DNA of 37,994 nucleotides from NCBI GenBank assembly GCA_016463105.1, contig JAEMRY010000002.1, forward strand, positions 18,799 through 56,792, read 5' to 3'. This DNA is from Ilumatobacteraceae bacterium (GTDB taxonomy: Bacteria > Actinomycetota > Acidimicrobiia > Acidimicrobiales > Ilumatobacteraceae). Below, in pieces: positions 1 through 11,594 of this stretch (positions are counted from its first letter, which is position 1; each line of letters opens with the position of its first letter). The position numbers and the translations under genes are program-made. A model generated the notes under the pieces. It did not search any database. It saw only the letters and a program-made list of their open reading frames with translations, and was not told the origin of the DNA.

Positions 1-1845
1 CCGATTGATTTGACTGTATTAACTGAATCAACCGACTCGATAAGTGCTGCTGCTGATGATGCGGCAAGAAATATAGGCAGCACATTAAAGCCGGTTGTTT
101 CAACTTGCGATTCTGTCGAAACTGCAATCTCGGCATTGACAAGCAACAAAGTCAGCGACATAGCAGCAGCATGGGTGGGCGAAGTTGGAAGATCTGAACT
201 ACTTGGTTTGGCAGTTGTAACCGACTCTAGCCATAGTGCGGTTAGTTGGATAAGCAAATCGCTGCTGCTCAATTCTGATGTCAAGAAAATACTGCTATCT
301 GATTGGCAATTTCGCGGGCACAATGTCAAACCATTGCTCAGAAGTTTGCTCAGTCTTGGGATTGATTTGAAATGCATGGTTCTTGACACTGCAATTGCGG
401 CATATTTACTTGATCCGTCAGAGGCTCGTTATGAAATCAAAGAAGTCGTCGCAAGATATGTTGGGCTTGAATTTGCTACGGCTACCACAGGTGTTGATGA
501 TGGTCAATTAAATTTCACGGCAACTGATACAGAGTCTGCCTCAAGCATTGTTGCCGCAAACACCGCACTGGGTGTCGCGTTGGTAGCGAAATCTTTGACA
601 GATGCTCTTGCGAGTCAAAAACTAACTTCGCTTTATTCTGACATTGAGCACCCATTGGTTCGCGTTCTCGCCAAGATGGAGCATCTAGGCGTTCTTGTTG
701 ACGTCAAACAACTCAATGCGATTAACGATCGCCTGACAGCCGAGTGTCTTAAATTGACAAAACAACTACACCAGGTTGCTAATCAAGAGTTCAATCTCAA
801 CTCACCACTACAACTGCGTAAAATTTTATACGAAGACAAAAAATTAACACCGGGCAAGAAAAATAAAACAGGCCCATCCACCGACGCGGCAACTCTCGAG
901 AAACTAAAAGATCAGTGGCCAGAATTCATTGAACCATTGCTTGAATACCGAGAAGTAGAAAAACTGCGTTCAACTTATGGAGAAGGATTGCTCGGCGTCG
1001 TCGACACCGATAAGCGAATTCATGCAACGTTTAATCAGACGGTTGCACGCACAGGACGTTTAAGTAGCGATCAACCCAACCTGCACAATATTCCTGTGCG
1101 CAGTGAACAAGGAAAGGTCTTTCGCACAGCGTTCATTCCGCGGAGCGGTACAAAGTTTTTGGTTGCTGACTATAACCAAATCGAACTGCGTTGCATCGCT
1201 CACCTGGCAAACGATCCTGGTTTGATAGATGCGTTCAACAAAAATATTGATGTTCATAATGTGACCGCAGCAAATGTTTTCGGCGTTGCAGTCGACAAAG
1301 TAACAAGTGAGCAACGATCAAAAGCCAAAATGGTTTCATATGGATTGGCGTATGGCATGGAGGCCTATGGTCTGGCTCAACGTCTAGCGATCGGGGTAAG
1401 CGAAGCGAGTGAAATTTTAGATGCATATTTTTCTGCGTTTCCACGAGTAAAGAAGTACATGGATGAAACTGTTGAAGAGGCCAGAAAACGTGGCTACACC
1501 GAAACATTGTTTGGTCGCCGAAGAACGATTCCGGAGTTACAAAATCCGAATTTTCGAATTAGACAAATAGGCGAGCGACAGGCGATGAACTCGGGGATAC
1601 AAGGTTTGGCTGCGGATATTTTTAAAGTCGCCCTTGTGCGTATTGATGCTGCACTTGAGACTGCCAACTTTGAGTCGCAATTGGTATTACAAGTTCACGA
1701 TGAGGTGATTGTTGAGGCAGTCGCCAGTGAGGCAGAAACTGTCGAAAAACTAGTGCGCGAGACAATGTGCGCCGCGGCGAAACTTGCCGTGCCACTCGAG
1801 GTCAACCTCGCATGGGGGGACACCTGGGCCTCAGCAAAATCGTGA
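1..1845 (+). CDS. polA: DNA polymerase I, C-terminal part (5' end outside window)
   Basis: Frame open from base 1. Family A polymerase motifs: ARTGRLSSDQPNLHNIPVR, ADYNQIELRCIAHL, RSKAKMVSYGLAYGM, QVHDEVIVEA. The 5' nuclease domain is not in the window. Confidence 0.96.
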   Translation, partial: PIDLTVLTESTDSISAAADDAARNIGSTLKPVVSTCDSVETAISALTSNKVSDIAAAWVGEVGRSELLGLAVVTDSSHSAVSWISKSLLLNSDVKKILLSDWQFRGHNVKPLLRSLLSLGIDLKCMVLDTAIAAYLLDPSEARYEIKEVVARYVGLEFATATTGVDDGQLNFTATDTESASSIVAANTALGVALVAKSLTDALASQKLTSLYSDIEHPLVRVLAKMEHLGVLVDVKQLNAINDRLTAECLKLTKQLHQVANQEFNLNSPLQLRKILYEDKKLTPGKKNKTGPSTDAATLEKLKDQWPEFIEPLLEYREVEKLRSTYGEGLLGVVDTDKRIHATFNQTVARTGRLSSDQPNLHNIPVRSEQGKVFRTAFIPRSGTKFLVADYNQIELRCIAHLANDPGLIDAFNKNIDVHNVTAANVFGVAVDKVTSEQRSKAKMVSYGLAYGMEAYGLAQRLAIGVSEASEILDAYFSAFPRVKKYMDETVEEARKRGYTETLFGRRRTIPELQNPNFRIRQIGERQAMNSGIQGLAADIFKVALVRIDAALETANFESQLVLQVHDEVIVEAVASEAETVEKLVRETMCAAAKLAVPLEVNLAWGDTWASAKS

Positions 1846-1923
1846 ACTCATCAGCCAAATACTGATTAGAAGGGTAGGCTGACTCGTCCTATCCAACTCT
1901 CCTATCCACCGAAAGTAACACTT

Positions 1924-3255
1924 GTGTCAACCGATCAAATGATGGCGTCGCCCGAAATGGGAACCTTCGACGCAGAAGGCAATTACACCCCTCGAAAAGT
2001 AACTGAGCGAGACGTTTCGTTTGCAGACTCAATTAACGAGACGATGGTCGAACTTAAAGAAGGAAAGCTAGTCACCGGAACAGTCGTGCGGATCACCCGC
2101 GATGAAGTTCTCGTTGAGATTGGCTACAAAACAGAAGGCGTAATTCTTAATCGCGAGCTTTCAATTCGTCAAGATGCTGATCCAAATACGATCGTCAAGT
2201 TGGGCGAGAAGATTGAAACATTGATTCTCACTCTCGAAGACAAAGAGGGTCGTCTATTGCTTTCAAAGAAGCGCGCACAATATGAGCGTGCGTGGGGCGA
2301 CATTGAAACAATCAAGAACAATGACGGAACAGTCGAAGGTGTCGTAATCGAAGCCGTCAAGGGTGGTTTGATTGTTGATATCGGTTTGCGTGGCTTCTTG
2401 CCAGCATCACTTGTTGAGTTGCGTCGTGTGCGTGACTTGGCACCATACATTGGTCAGCGCATTACGGCAAAGATTCTTGAACTAGATCGTCAACGCAACA
2501 ACGTCGTGCTGTCACGACGAGTATTGCTTGAGCAAAATCAAAAAGGATCGCAGACCGACTTCCTCGACAAACTTACAATCGGCGAGATTCGTACTGGCCG
2601 TATTTCGAGTGTCGTAGCGTTCGGCGCTTTCGTTGATCTTGGTGGCATGGATGGACTGATTCACGTTTCTGAATTGTCATGGAAGCATGTTGACAATCCA
2701 AGTGCAGTTGTCAAGATTGGTGATGAAGTTTCGGTGAAGGTTCTTGAAGTCGACCGCGAACGCGATCGCATCAGCCTCTCGCTCAAAGCAACACAGCAAG
2801 ATCCATGGCAAGAGTTCGCTTCGAGTCACCAAGTTGGTCAACTCGTTTACGGACGTGTTACGAAGCTTGTTCCATTCGGCGGATTCGTACAAGTCGGAGA
2901 CGGAATCGAAGGTCTCGTGCATATTTCTGAGATGTCAACGCATCACGTTGAGGCGCCAGAGCAAGTAGTCACCCCGAGCGAAGAACTTTGGGTGAAGATT
3001 ATTGATCTTGACCTTGCACGTCGGCGAATTAGTTTGTCGATTAAGCAGGCTGCTGAGGGTGGAGAATTGGCCGAAGAATATCGTGGCCAGTTTCAAACTG
3101 ATGAGCAAGGCAATTGGGTGAGTGGCGACGATTCAACTCGCGAGGCTGCTTGGGCCGAGTTCTTTGATCCAAATGCTGCTCCAGCTGCTGATGCTGCAAC
3201 TCAACCTGCAAAAGCAGAAGAATCAACAACTTCAGAAGAACCAAGCGCAGGCTGA
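1924..3255 (+). CDS. rpsA: 30S ribosomal protein S1 (four S1 domains)
   Basis: GTG start. Four S1 repeats (e.g. GRISSVVAFGAFVDLGGMDGLIHVSELSW, GRVTKLVPFGGFVQVGDGIEGLVHISEMS). Located after polA as in other actinobacteria. Confidence 0.95.
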   Translation: MSTDQMMASPEMGTFDAEGNYTPRKVTERDVSFADSINETMVELKEGKLVTGTVVRITRDEVLVEIGYKTEGVILNRELSIRQDADPNTIVKLGEKIETLILTLEDKEGRLLLSKKRAQYERAWGDIETIKNNDGTVEGVVIEAVKGGLIVDIGLRGFLPASLVELRRVRDLAPYIGQRITAKILELDRQRNNVVLSRRVLLEQNQKGSQTDFLDKLTIGEIRTGRISSVVAFGAFVDLGGMDGLIHVSELSWKHVDNPSAVVKIGDEVSVKVLEVDRERDRISLSLKATQQDPWQEFASSHQVGQLVYGRVTKLVPFGGFVQVGDGIEGLVHISEMSTHHVEAPEQVVTPSEELWVKIIDLDLARRRISLSIKQAAEGGELAEEYRGQFQTDEQGNWVSGDDSTREAAWAEFFDPNAAPAADAATQPAKAEESTTSEEPSAG

Positions 3256-3285
3256 TAAAAATTCGGTCTGTTTGGTGAGTCTCCG

Positions 3286-3879
3286 ATGATTCTCATTGGG
3301 TTAACTGGCGGTATTGGTTCTGGCAAGTCCGAAGTCTCTGCGTTGTTAACTCAACACGGGGCAATAGTGATCGACGCAGATCTAATCGTGCGTGAATTAC
3401 AACAACCTGGGCAGCAGGCGTTCATCAAAATTGTTGAGATGTTCGGTAGCAGCGTCGTTGCTGCTGACGGGACTTTGAATCGGGCCGCGATCGCTGCAGA
3501 AGTTTTCAAAGATAAACAGGCATTGCAGAAACTTAACGACCTTGTTCATCCGTTGGTGCGTGAAGAGATGAATCTTCGAATTGAAAGCCACCGAAACTCT
3601 GACAAGGTTGTCGTTTTAGATATTCCGTTACTTGTTGAAAATCCACGCAAAGGATTAGATGGAGTATTGGTTATTGATCTTGATTCAGAAATCGCTGTTT
3701 CGCGCCTCGTTGAACAACGCAAGATGACGGTTGATGACGCGAGAGCTCGCGTTAATGCCCAGTCAACACGTGAGCAACGTCTTGCCATCGCAAATCATGT
3801 GATCGACAACTCTGGCGATCGAGTCGCTCTCGAACGACAAGTCAAAACTGCATGGTCGTGGATAACGTCACTCAAATGA
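3286..3879 (+). CDS. coaE: Dephospho-CoA kinase
   Basis: P-loop [39 protein letters not shown]. Confidence 0.95.
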   Translation: MILIGLTGGIGSGKSEVSALLTQHGAIVIDADLIVRELQQPGQQAFIKIVEMFGSSVVAADGTLNRAAIAAEVFKDKQALQKLNDLVHPLVREEMNLRIESHRNSDKVVVLDIPLLVENPRKGLDGVLVIDLDSEIAVSRLVEQRKMTVDDARARVNAQSTREQRLAIANHVIDNSGDRVALERQVKTAWSWITSLK

Positions 3880-5912
3880 CAGAACGAAAGTTCGTAGTTG
3901 AATCAGAGTTCAAACCTGCCGGAGATCAGCCACAGGCGATCGCCAAACTTGCCGAGGGTGTAAATAGAGGTGACCGGTTTCAGACTCTCTTAGGAATTAC
4001 TGGTTCTGGAAAATCGGCAACAATCGCCTGGACGATTGAGCAGATTCAACGACCTACTTTAATTCTTGCTCCTAATAAATCTCTTGCGGCGCAGTTGGCT
4101 CAAGAAATGCGTGAGTTCTTTCCGAATAATCGAGTCGAATATTTCGTTAGTTACTACGACTATTACCAGCCCGAGGCCTACATCGCATCTAGCGATACTT
4201 TTATCGAAAAAGACTCATCAATCAACGATGAGATAGATCGTCTGCGACATTCTGCAACCGCGGCGTTGTTGACTCGTCGAGACACGATAGTTGTTGCATC
4301 TGTGAGTTGTATTTATGGAATGGGTGACCCGGGTGAATATCGGGGCAATTTGCTTGAACTGCATGTTGGTGTTGATTACGACCAACGAAGCATCTTGGCA
4401 CGGCTAGTCGGTTTGCAATACGACAGAAATGATCTGACACTTGGGCGCGGCAACTTTCGTGTGCGCGGTGACACGATTGAAGTTCATCCGGCGTATGAAG
4501 AAACCGTCACACGTTTCGAAATGTTCGGTGACACAGTAGAGCGAATCACAGTTGTAGACCCAGTAACTGGCGAAACACTTCGTGATCTAACCGAAGTTGT
4601 CGTTTTTCCGGCTACCCACTATGTCGCAGGCGAAGAACGAATGCGCGTGGCGATGGGTCGAATAGAAATCGAATTGGCGGCTCGTCTGAAAGTTTTTGAG
4701 GCAGAGGGCAAACTTCTTGAAGCCCAACGCATTCGCATGCGAACGATGTTTGATCTCGAGATGATGAAAGAAGTCGGTTATTGCAACGGAATTGAAAATT
4801 ACTCGATGCATATTGATGGACGCAGTCCAGGTGAGCCACCATTTACATTGTTGGACTACTTTCCAAAAGATTTTCTATTGGTGATTGACGAGAGCCACGT
4901 CGCGGTGCCACAGTTGCACGGACAATTTGCTGGAGACCGAAGTCGCAAGCAAACATTGATCGAACATGGTTTTCGCTTGCCTTCTGCAATAGATAACAGA
5001 CCACTGCAATTTGAAGAGACGATGGAGCGACTGAATCAATGTATTTTTCTTTCGGCAACGCCCGCGAAGTTTGAATTGGCGCTTAGCGATCAGGTTGTTG
5101 AGCAAATCGTTCGGCCAACCGGATTGATCGATCCAGAGGTGATAGTCAGGTCAACGAAAGGTCAAATAGATGATTTAATCGAGATGATTAAATCTAAAAC
5201 CGCACAAGGCGACCGAACGCTAGTTACGACGCTGACAAAAAAGATGGCTGAAGATCTATCAGAATATTTAATCGAGCAAGGTTTGCGAGTGCGTTACCTG
5301 CATTCAAATATCGACACGATTGAACGAATCGAAATTTTACGTGCATTACGACTGGGTGAGTTTGACGTTTTGGTAGGCATCAACCTGTTGCGTGAGGGTT
5401 TAGACCTGCCAGAAGTTTCTCTTGTTGCGATATTGGACGCAGACAAGCAGGGCTTCTTGCGTAGTCAGACTTCATTGATTCAGATGATTGGTCGTGCAGC
5501 ACGAAACGTTGACGGCCAAGTTGTGATGTATGCCGACAATCGCACTCCTGCAATGGAGTTTGCAATCTCAGAAACCCAACGGCGTCGTGAGCGACAAATC
5601 GCATATAACGCCGAACACGGAATCAACCCTCAAACAGTGCGTAAAGCAATCGGGGATATTCTCTCGCTTCTTCGGCCTGCCTCGGCAGGTGCAAGTGGTG
5701 CACCGTACCCAGGCAAAGGAAAACGCAAAGATCACGAGAGAGACAAGGTTGTTCGCGAACTTCGGGCCCTGCCTGATGATGAGTTGGCACGTTTGATTCA
5801 GACCCTTGAGGAAGAAATGAATCAGGCGGCTGAAGAATTGCGTTTCGAATATGCCGCAAGACTTCGTGACGAAGTGAAAGAACTGCGTCGCGAACTACGC
5901 GATGCCCACTAA
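3876..5912 (+). CDS. uvrB: Excinuclease ABC subunit B
   Basis: [53 protein letters not shown]-terminal UVR motif. ATG at 3876 overlaps the coaE stop (ATGA); the ORF-track start at 3852 is probably too far upstream. Confidence 0.96.
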   Translation: MTERKFVVESEFKPAGDQPQAIAKLAEGVNRGDRFQTLLGITGSGKSATIAWTIEQIQRPTLILAPNKSLAAQLAQEMREFFPNNRVEYFVSYYDYYQPEAYIASSDTFIEKDSSINDEIDRLRHSATAALLTRRDTIVVASVSCIYGMGDPGEYRGNLLELHVGVDYDQRSILARLVGLQYDRNDLTLGRGNFRVRGDTIEVHPAYEETVTRFEMFGDTVERITVVDPVTGETLRDLTEVVVFPATHYVAGEERMRVAMGRIEIELAARLKVFEAEGKLLEAQRIRMRTMFDLEMMKEVGYCNGIENYSMHIDGRSPGEPPFTLLDYFPKDFLLVIDESHVAVPQLHGQFAGDRSRKQTLIEHGFRLPSAIDNRPLQFEETMERLNQCIFLSATPAKFELALSDQVVEQIVRPTGLIDPEVIVRSTKGQIDDLIEMIKSKTAQGDRTLVTTLTKKMAEDLSEYLIEQGLRVRYLHSNIDTIERIEILRALRLGEFDVLVGINLLREGLDLPEVSLVAILDADKQGFLRSQTSLIQMIGRAARNVDGQVVMYADNRTPAMEFAISETQRRRERQIAYNAEHGINPQTVRKAIGDILSLLRPASAGASGAPYPGKGKRKDHERDKVVRELRALPDDELARLIQTLEEEMNQAAEELRFEYAARLRDEVKELRRELRDAH

Positions 5913-5932
5913 CACTTTGTAGCCTGCCTGTG

Positions 5933-8812
5933 ATGGCTAATCAAATAATCGTGCGGGGCGCTCGAGAGCACAACCTAAAAAACATCAGCGTTGAGTTGCC
6001 GCGAGACAAATTAGTTGTGATCACTGGGCTCTCCGGCTCGGGAAAATCGAGTTTGGCGTTTGACACGATCTATGCCGAGGGACAAAGGCGTTATGTCGAA
6101 TCTTTGAGTTCATATGCACGTCAGTTCTTAGGACAAATGGATAAACCCGATGTCGATTTGATTGACGGTTTGTCACCGGCGATTTCGATAGATCAAAAGT
6201 CTTCTTCGCGCAATCCACGTTCAACAGTCGGCACGATCACTGAGGTATATGACTATTTGAGATTGTTGTATGCGCGAATTGGCGCACAGCATTGTCCAAA
6301 AGATATGACGAGACTGTCGCGACAGACCCCGCAACAGATTGTTGATCGCATTCTTAAGTTTCCAGAAGGAACTCGATTTCAAGTTCTTGCCCCTGTAGTT
6401 CGAGGACGTAAAGGTGAGTACGACACGTTGCTGCAAGAACTTTCGTCGCAAGGTTTCTCGCGCGCTCGGGTTGACGGTGAGGTTGTCGAAATAAATGAGT
6501 TTTTAAAAAAGCAAAAACGATTGGCTAAATACGAGCAACACCAAATTGACATCATTGTTGATCGTTTGATTCGCAAAGACGGAATCGTCCGTCGGCTTAC
6601 AGATTCGCTTGAAACTGCCTTGCGTTTAGCCGATGGTGTTGCAGAAATAGAGTTAGTCGAAGGTGGCGAGCCGATTACGTTCAGTCAGCACTTGGCTTGT
6701 CCAAAATGCGGCACTAGTTATGACGAACTTGCTCCGCGAAATTTCTCGTTCAACTCACCGTATGGGGCTTGCGAGACTTGTTTAGGGCTCGGCACAAAAT
6801 ACGAAGTCGATGTCGAACTTGTCGTACCTGACCCAAACTTGAGTATCAACGATGGTGCAATCGCGCCGTGGCGTTCTGCTCACACACAATATTTCACTCG
6901 AATGTTAGAAGCGGTTGCAGATCGCTTTGAAATTGATTTAGATAAAAAGTGGTCGAAACTTTCTGCGAAAGCACAAAAAATTGTGATGAACGGCGTTGAT
7001 GACAACATGATGGTCAAGTACCGAAATCGTTATGGTCGAACTCGCGAATACAGCACCTCTTATGAGGGCGTTATTCCATGGATAAAGCGCCGTCATGAAA
7101 GTGCCGAGAGCGATCATTCTCGAGAGCAATTTGAAAGTTATATGCGCGAGGTGCCATGCCCGGCCTGTAAGGGTGCAAGATTAAAGCCTTCGTCGCTGGC
7201 TGTGCTTGTAGATGGCAAACACATCTCTGAGGTCTGCAATATGTCGATCGGAGAATCGGCAAAGTTCTTAGAAACATTTGATATGAGTGATCGAGATCGA
7301 ATGATCGCTGAGCGAATCACTAAAGAGATTAATGCTCGTCTGGGTTTTCTATTAGATGTCGGTCTGGATTATTTGACGCTTTCTCGTGCCGCAGCGACAT
7401 TGGCTGGTGGCGAAGCGCAACGAATTCGCTTGGCGAGCCAAATCGGCTCGGGGCTAGTTGGCACGCTTTACGTTTTGGATGAGCCGAGTATTGGTTTGCA
7501 TCAGCGCGACAATCATCGCCTGATTGAAACTCTGCAACGTTTAAGAGATCTAGGCAACACCGTAATTGTGGTTGAACACGATGAAGACACGATCAGGTCG
7601 TGTGATTGGTTAGTTGATATTGGCCCGGGCGCCGGTGAACATGGTGGCCAAGTTGTCTATAGCGGTCCAGTCAGTGGTGTATTGAAAGTTAAAGACTCAA
7701 TAACGGGCCAGTATCTCTCAGGTGCACGAACCGTAGCGATTCCTGCGATGCGCAGACTGCCGAATAAAGAATTTCTAACAATTCGCGGAGCGCGTGAACA
7801 TAACTTAAAAAATTTAAATGTCAAGATTCCTCTCGGCTGTTTTGTCGCAGTTACTGGCGTATCTGGCAGCGGAAAGAGCACTTTGATTCGCGACATCTTG
7901 TTGCCTTCATTAATGCAAAAAATTTACAAATCAAAAGATGCGCCAGGTCGTCACACAGGTGTCGACGGCATTCAGCATCTTGACAAGGTGATCGATATGG
8001 ATCAATCACCAATTGGTCGAACACCAAGATCGAATCCGGCAACTTATACGGGCGTATTCGACGACATTCGAAAATTATTTGCATCAACTCCTGAGGCAAA
8101 AGTGCGCGGTTATATGCCTGGTCGGTTTAGTTTTAATGTTCCTGGTGGCCGATGCGAAGCATGTTCTGGTGATGGCACATTAAAAATTGAAATGCATTTC
8201 TTGCCCGATGTCTATGTGCCTTGCGAAGTTTGTAAAGGAGCAAGATATAACCGCGACACCCTTGACATCACATTTAAGGGCAAGAACGTCGCAGATGTTT
8301 TAGATATGCCGATCTCTGACGCTGTTGATTTTTTTTCGAATCAACCAAGAATTTCTCGACACATGCAAACATTCGTCGACGTTGGTCTTGGCTATGTCAG
8401 ACTCGGGCAATCTGCACCGACTCTTTCGGGCGGAGAGGCTCAACGAGTGAAACTTGCGAGCGAACTTGCCAAACGAAGCACTGGTCATACGATTTATTTG
8501 TTGGACGAACCAACGACTGGTTTGCATTTTGAAGACGTTCGAAGATTATTGATCGTCTTGGCAAGACTCGTAGATCAGGGCAATACTGTTTTGGTTATTG
8601 AGCACAACTTAGATGTGATTAAGACGGCTGATTGGATTATCGATCTTGGACCGGAGGGTGGCAACGCAGGTGGCATGGTTGTTGCTGAAGGTTCGCCAGA
8701 GATAGTTGCGAAGATCGATGCTTCGCATACGGGTAGGTATTTGGCCAAGATTCTTTCAATTGAAACAACTAAGTCTGTTAAGAAAACTAAGACCCTTACG
8801 AAGAAAAAATAG
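5933..8812 (+). CDS. uvrA: Excinuclease ABC subunit A
   Basis: [62 protein letters not shown]; two ABC ATPase halves and CxxC zinc motifs. A GTG at 5930 is an alternative start. Confidence 0.97.
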   Translation: MANQIIVRGAREHNLKNISVELPRDKLVVITGLSGSGKSSLAFDTIYAEGQRRYVESLSSYARQFLGQMDKPDVDLIDGLSPAISIDQKSSSRNPRSTVGTITEVYDYLRLLYARIGAQHCPKDMTRLSRQTPQQIVDRILKFPEGTRFQVLAPVVRGRKGEYDTLLQELSSQGFSRARVDGEVVEINEFLKKQKRLAKYEQHQIDIIVDRLIRKDGIVRRLTDSLETALRLADGVAEIELVEGGEPITFSQHLACPKCGTSYDELAPRNFSFNSPYGACETCLGLGTKYEVDVELVVPDPNLSINDGAIAPWRSAHTQYFTRMLEAVADRFEIDLDKKWSKLSAKAQKIVMNGVDDNMMVKYRNRYGRTREYSTSYEGVIPWIKRRHESAESDHSREQFESYMREVPCPACKGARLKPSSLAVLVDGKHISEVCNMSIGESAKFLETFDMSDRDRMIAERITKEINARLGFLLDVGLDYLTLSRAAATLAGGEAQRIRLASQIGSGLVGTLYVLDEPSIGLHQRDNHRLIETLQRLRDLGNTVIVVEHDEDTIRSCDWLVDIGPGAGEHGGQVVYSGPVSGVLKVKDSITGQYLSGARTVAIPAMRRLPNKEFLTIRGAREHNLKNLNVKIPLGCFVAVTGVSGSGKSTLIRDILLPSLMQKIYKSKDAPGRHTGVDGIQHLDKVIDMDQSPIGRTPRSNPATYTGVFDDIRKLFASTPEAKVRGYMPGRFSFNVPGGRCEACSGDGTLKIEMHFLPDVYVPCEVCKGARYNRDTLDITFKGKNVADVLDMPISDAVDFFSNQPRISRHMQTFVDVGLGYVRLGQSAPTLSGGEAQRVKLASELAKRSTGHTIYLLDEPTTGLHFEDVRRLLIVLARLVDQGNTVLVIEHNLDVIKTADWIIDLGPEGGNAGGMVVAEGSPEIVAKIDASHTGRYLAKILSIETTKSVKKTKTLTKKK

Positions 8813-8823
8813 ACTACGCATAT

Positions 8824-10686
8824 ATGCAACGTCCGAGCGGTGTAATTCCAGATACGCCGGGCTCATATCAATTCAAAGATGTGCATGGACGCGTGATTTA
8901 TGTTGGCAAGGCCAAAAATCTTCGGTCTCGCTTAAATAGTTACTTCGCAAGTCCAGACACATTGCACCCTCGCACTCTGAACATGGTCACAACTGCGACA
9001 ACTGTCGAGTGGATCGAAGTGCGAAACGAAATTGAAGCGCTGATTCTCGAGCACAGCCTGATCAATCGCTATGCACCTCGCTTCAACATTCGGTTGCGTG
9101 ACGACAAGAGTTATCCATTTTTGGCGGTGACCACAGACGAGCAATGGCCACGAGCAATGGTGATGCGTGGTCGCAAACGAAAGGGGACTAGATATTTTGG
9201 TCCGTATCCACACCCGTGGGCGATTCATGAAACTTTAGATTTGTTATTACGAACGTTCCCGGTTCGTACTTGTTCTCCGGCCACATTTAAACAACACGAA
9301 CGCCTCGGTCGACCGTGTCTTTTGTTTCATATCGAAAAGTGCTCTGGTCCATGTGTCGGAAACGTCTCTGCCGAAAAATATGCAGAACACGTCAAAGATT
9401 TTCTGGATGTAATGGATGGTGAAAGTGATGATGTCTGCGCACGCCTTGAAACTGAGATGGCTGCGGCATCAAAAGCCCAAGAGTTTGAGCGTGCAGCCCG
9501 ATTGCGTGATCAACGCGAAGCAATCAACTTGGCCCTCGAACGACAACAGATGGTCGGCGAGCGAAGCGAAGATATCGACGTAATTGGCGTTGCTGAAGAT
9601 GAGTTTGAGGCTGCAGTTCAGGTTTTTTATGTGCGCAAAGGACGAGTTGTAGGTAGAAAAGGTTTCGTTGTAGACAAGGTCGAAGAAGTAACGAGTGCAG
9701 GCTTAGCGGGCCGAGTGATTGAGCGCTTATACGACGAGTCACCGATACTCGGAGTGCCAAAGATGGTGATTGTGCCCGTCGAACCCGAAGAAGTTCAAGT
9801 GCTCGAGCAATGGCTGACCTCGTTGCGAACATCGCTTGTAGAGATTCGAGTTCCACAGCGCGGTGATAAGCGTGAGTTGCACGAACTCGTAACGCAAAAT
9901 GCTCGTGAAGAGCTAAATCGTCATCGCCTTCGACGGGCATCTGATCACACAGCAAGATCGCGTGCGCTGACTGAGTTGCAGGATTTGTTGCACCTACCTG
10001 AAGCTCCGCTTCGAATTGAATGTTACGACATGGCTCATTTACAAGGCACCGACTATGTCGGCTCAATGGTTGTTCTCGAGGACGGCTTGCCAATGAAGCG
10101 AGAATATAGAAGATTTAAAGTCAAAAATGTTCCAGGCAATGATGATTATGCAGCAATGCGCGAAGTTCTAACACGACGATTGAAAGCATATATTTCTGAG
10201 CGGGATCAACCAGTCAACGAACGTGGTGAGCGACCTGGCAAATTTTCGTATGCACCACAGTTGTTGTTGGTTGATGGAGGCAAAGGTCAACTTAGTGTTG
10301 CCGAGCAAGTTGTTCGCGAACTTGGCTTAGAAAATGAAATACCAGTTGCTTCATTGGCAAAACGTTTTGAAGAAGTTTTTATTCCGGGAAGCTCTTCGCC
10401 AGTTGAGATTCCGCGCGGTAGTGACGCGCTATTTATGTTGCAAGTAATTCGCGACGAGGCTCATCGTTTTGCCAATCGGTTTCATCGTGAGTTGCGTGGC
10501 AAACGAATGACCTCAAGCACTTTGGATGGAATCGCAGGGCTTGGTGCCGCAAGAGCAAAAAAACTTGTTAAGGCTTTGGGCAGTGTCACTGCAGTCAAGC
10601 AAGCAACTCGAGAAGATCTCGCTTTGTTGACTTGGTTACCGAGTGGTGTTGCTGATGCTATTTATCAGCGCTTTCACTCGTCATAA
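8824..10686 (+). CDS. uvrC: Excinuclease ABC subunit C
   Basis: GIY-YIG-type N-terminus (PGSYQFKDVHGRVIYVGKAKNLRSRL), UVR motif, RNase H-like domain (IECYDMAHLQGTDYVGSMVV), C-terminal HhH. Confidence 0.96.
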   Translation: MQRPSGVIPDTPGSYQFKDVHGRVIYVGKAKNLRSRLNSYFASPDTLHPRTLNMVTTATTVEWIEVRNEIEALILEHSLINRYAPRFNIRLRDDKSYPFLAVTTDEQWPRAMVMRGRKRKGTRYFGPYPHPWAIHETLDLLLRTFPVRTCSPATFKQHERLGRPCLLFHIEKCSGPCVGNVSAEKYAEHVKDFLDVMDGESDDVCARLETEMAAASKAQEFERAARLRDQREAINLALERQQMVGERSEDIDVIGVAEDEFEAAVQVFYVRKGRVVGRKGFVVDKVEEVTSAGLAGRVIERLYDESPILGVPKMVIVPVEPEEVQVLEQWLTSLRTSLVEIRVPQRGDKRELHELVTQNAREELNRHRLRRASDHTARSRALTELQDLLHLPEAPLRIECYDMAHLQGTDYVGSMVVLEDGLPMKREYRRFKVKNVPGNDDYAAMREVLTRRLKAYISERDQPVNERGERPGKFSYAPQLLLVDGGKGQLSVAEQVVRELGLENEIPVASLAKRFEEVFIPGSSSPVEIPRGSDALFMLQVIRDEAHRFANRFHRELRGKRMTSSTLDGIAGLGAARAKKLVKALGSVTAVKQATREDLALLTWLPSGVADAIYQRFHSS

Positions 10687-10718
10687 AAAACGGCACCCGT
10701 TAGATAGCCTTATTAGTA

Positions 10719-11585
10719 GTGGCTGACATTCTGTTGATTACTGGGCTTTCCGGCGCAGGACGGTCGCAGGCCGCCGATGACCTTGAAGACCTCGGCTGGT
10801 TCGTTGTTGACAACATGCCGACTGAATTGATCGACAAGGTTGTCGAGATTGCGTCGGTGGGCTCGACATTGTCAAAACTTGCATTGGTCGTTGGCACTAC
10901 AACTGCTCAGCGAAACGTGATAGATGTTTTAAAAAAACTCAGGCTCACCAGTCACCGTGTTCGGTTGTTGTACTTAGATGCGACGACAGCCGAGTTGGTT
11001 AAGCGATATGGTGCGACACGACGAAAGCATCCGCTGGCAGTAGACCACTTGGGTGTCGAGCAGGCAATTGCACAAGAACGTGTTCTGCTTGAAACAGTCA
11101 AAGGTGAAGCCGATTTAGTTATTGATACTTCTAATCTCACAGTGCATCAACTTAAATCGAAGATCGGTGAAATATTCGCTGCCGGCGATCAAGGCGACAC
11201 GATGCAGGTTTCGGTTGTCTCATTCGGTTATAAACATGGCTTGCCAACTGATGTCGATCTTGTTTTTGATGTCCGTTTTTTGCCGAACCCACACTGGGAT
11301 GAAAAACTAAGGCCCTTCACAGGTCTTGAAGCACCCGTGCGTGATTACGTGATGTCACACGAAGTCTCGCGTTCGTTTCTCGCTCAATTATTTGCGATGT
11401 TGACGACGCTATTGCCGGCTTACAAAGCAGAAGGTAAAAGTTATTTAACGATTGCCATTGGTTGTACAGGTGGACATCATCGGTCGGTTGTAATTGCCGA
11501 GCAAATTGTTCAGTGGCTGACCGACAACGAGCAACACCCAAGGGTTACTCATCGCGACATTCTGCGGGTCGACTCTGGGCACTAA
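10719..11585 (+). CDS. rapZ: RNase adapter/nucleotide-binding protein RapZ (YvcJ family)
   Basis: GTG start; LLITGLSGAGRSQAADDLEDLGWFVVDNMP, VVSFGYKHGLPTDVDLVFDVRFLPNPHW, IAIGCTGGHHRSV. Confidence 0.94.
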   Translation: MADILLITGLSGAGRSQAADDLEDLGWFVVDNMPTELIDKVVEIASVGSTLSKLALVVGTTTAQRNVIDVLKKLRLTSHRVRLLYLDATTAELVKRYGATRRKHPLAVDHLGVEQAIAQERVLLETVKGEADLVIDTSNLTVHQLKSKIGEIFAAGDQGDTMQVSVVSFGYKHGLPTDVDLVFDVRFLPNPHWDEKLRPFTGLEAPVRDYVMSHEVSRSFLAQLFAMLTTLLPAYKAEGKSYLTIAIGCTGGHHRSVVIAEQIVQWLTDNEQHPRVTHRDILRVDSGH

Positions 11586-11594
11586 GGTTTGGGC

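Noticed and set aside
1-1845. TTG at position 10 as the polA start
   Set aside because: The frame is open to base 1 and the protein lacks the normal N-terminal domain; the gene is simply cut by the window edge.
9524-10093. 189-aa - strand ORF antisense to uvrC
   Set aside because: Lies wholly inside a well-supported uvrC gene, low-complexity Arg/Leu/Ser-rich translation, no recognisable domain; a codon-usage shadow.
10689-10701. Short hairpin AACGG-CAC-CCGTT after uvrC as a terminator
   Set aside because: Only 5 bp, no following T-tract, and rapZ starts 18 bp later; not convincing.
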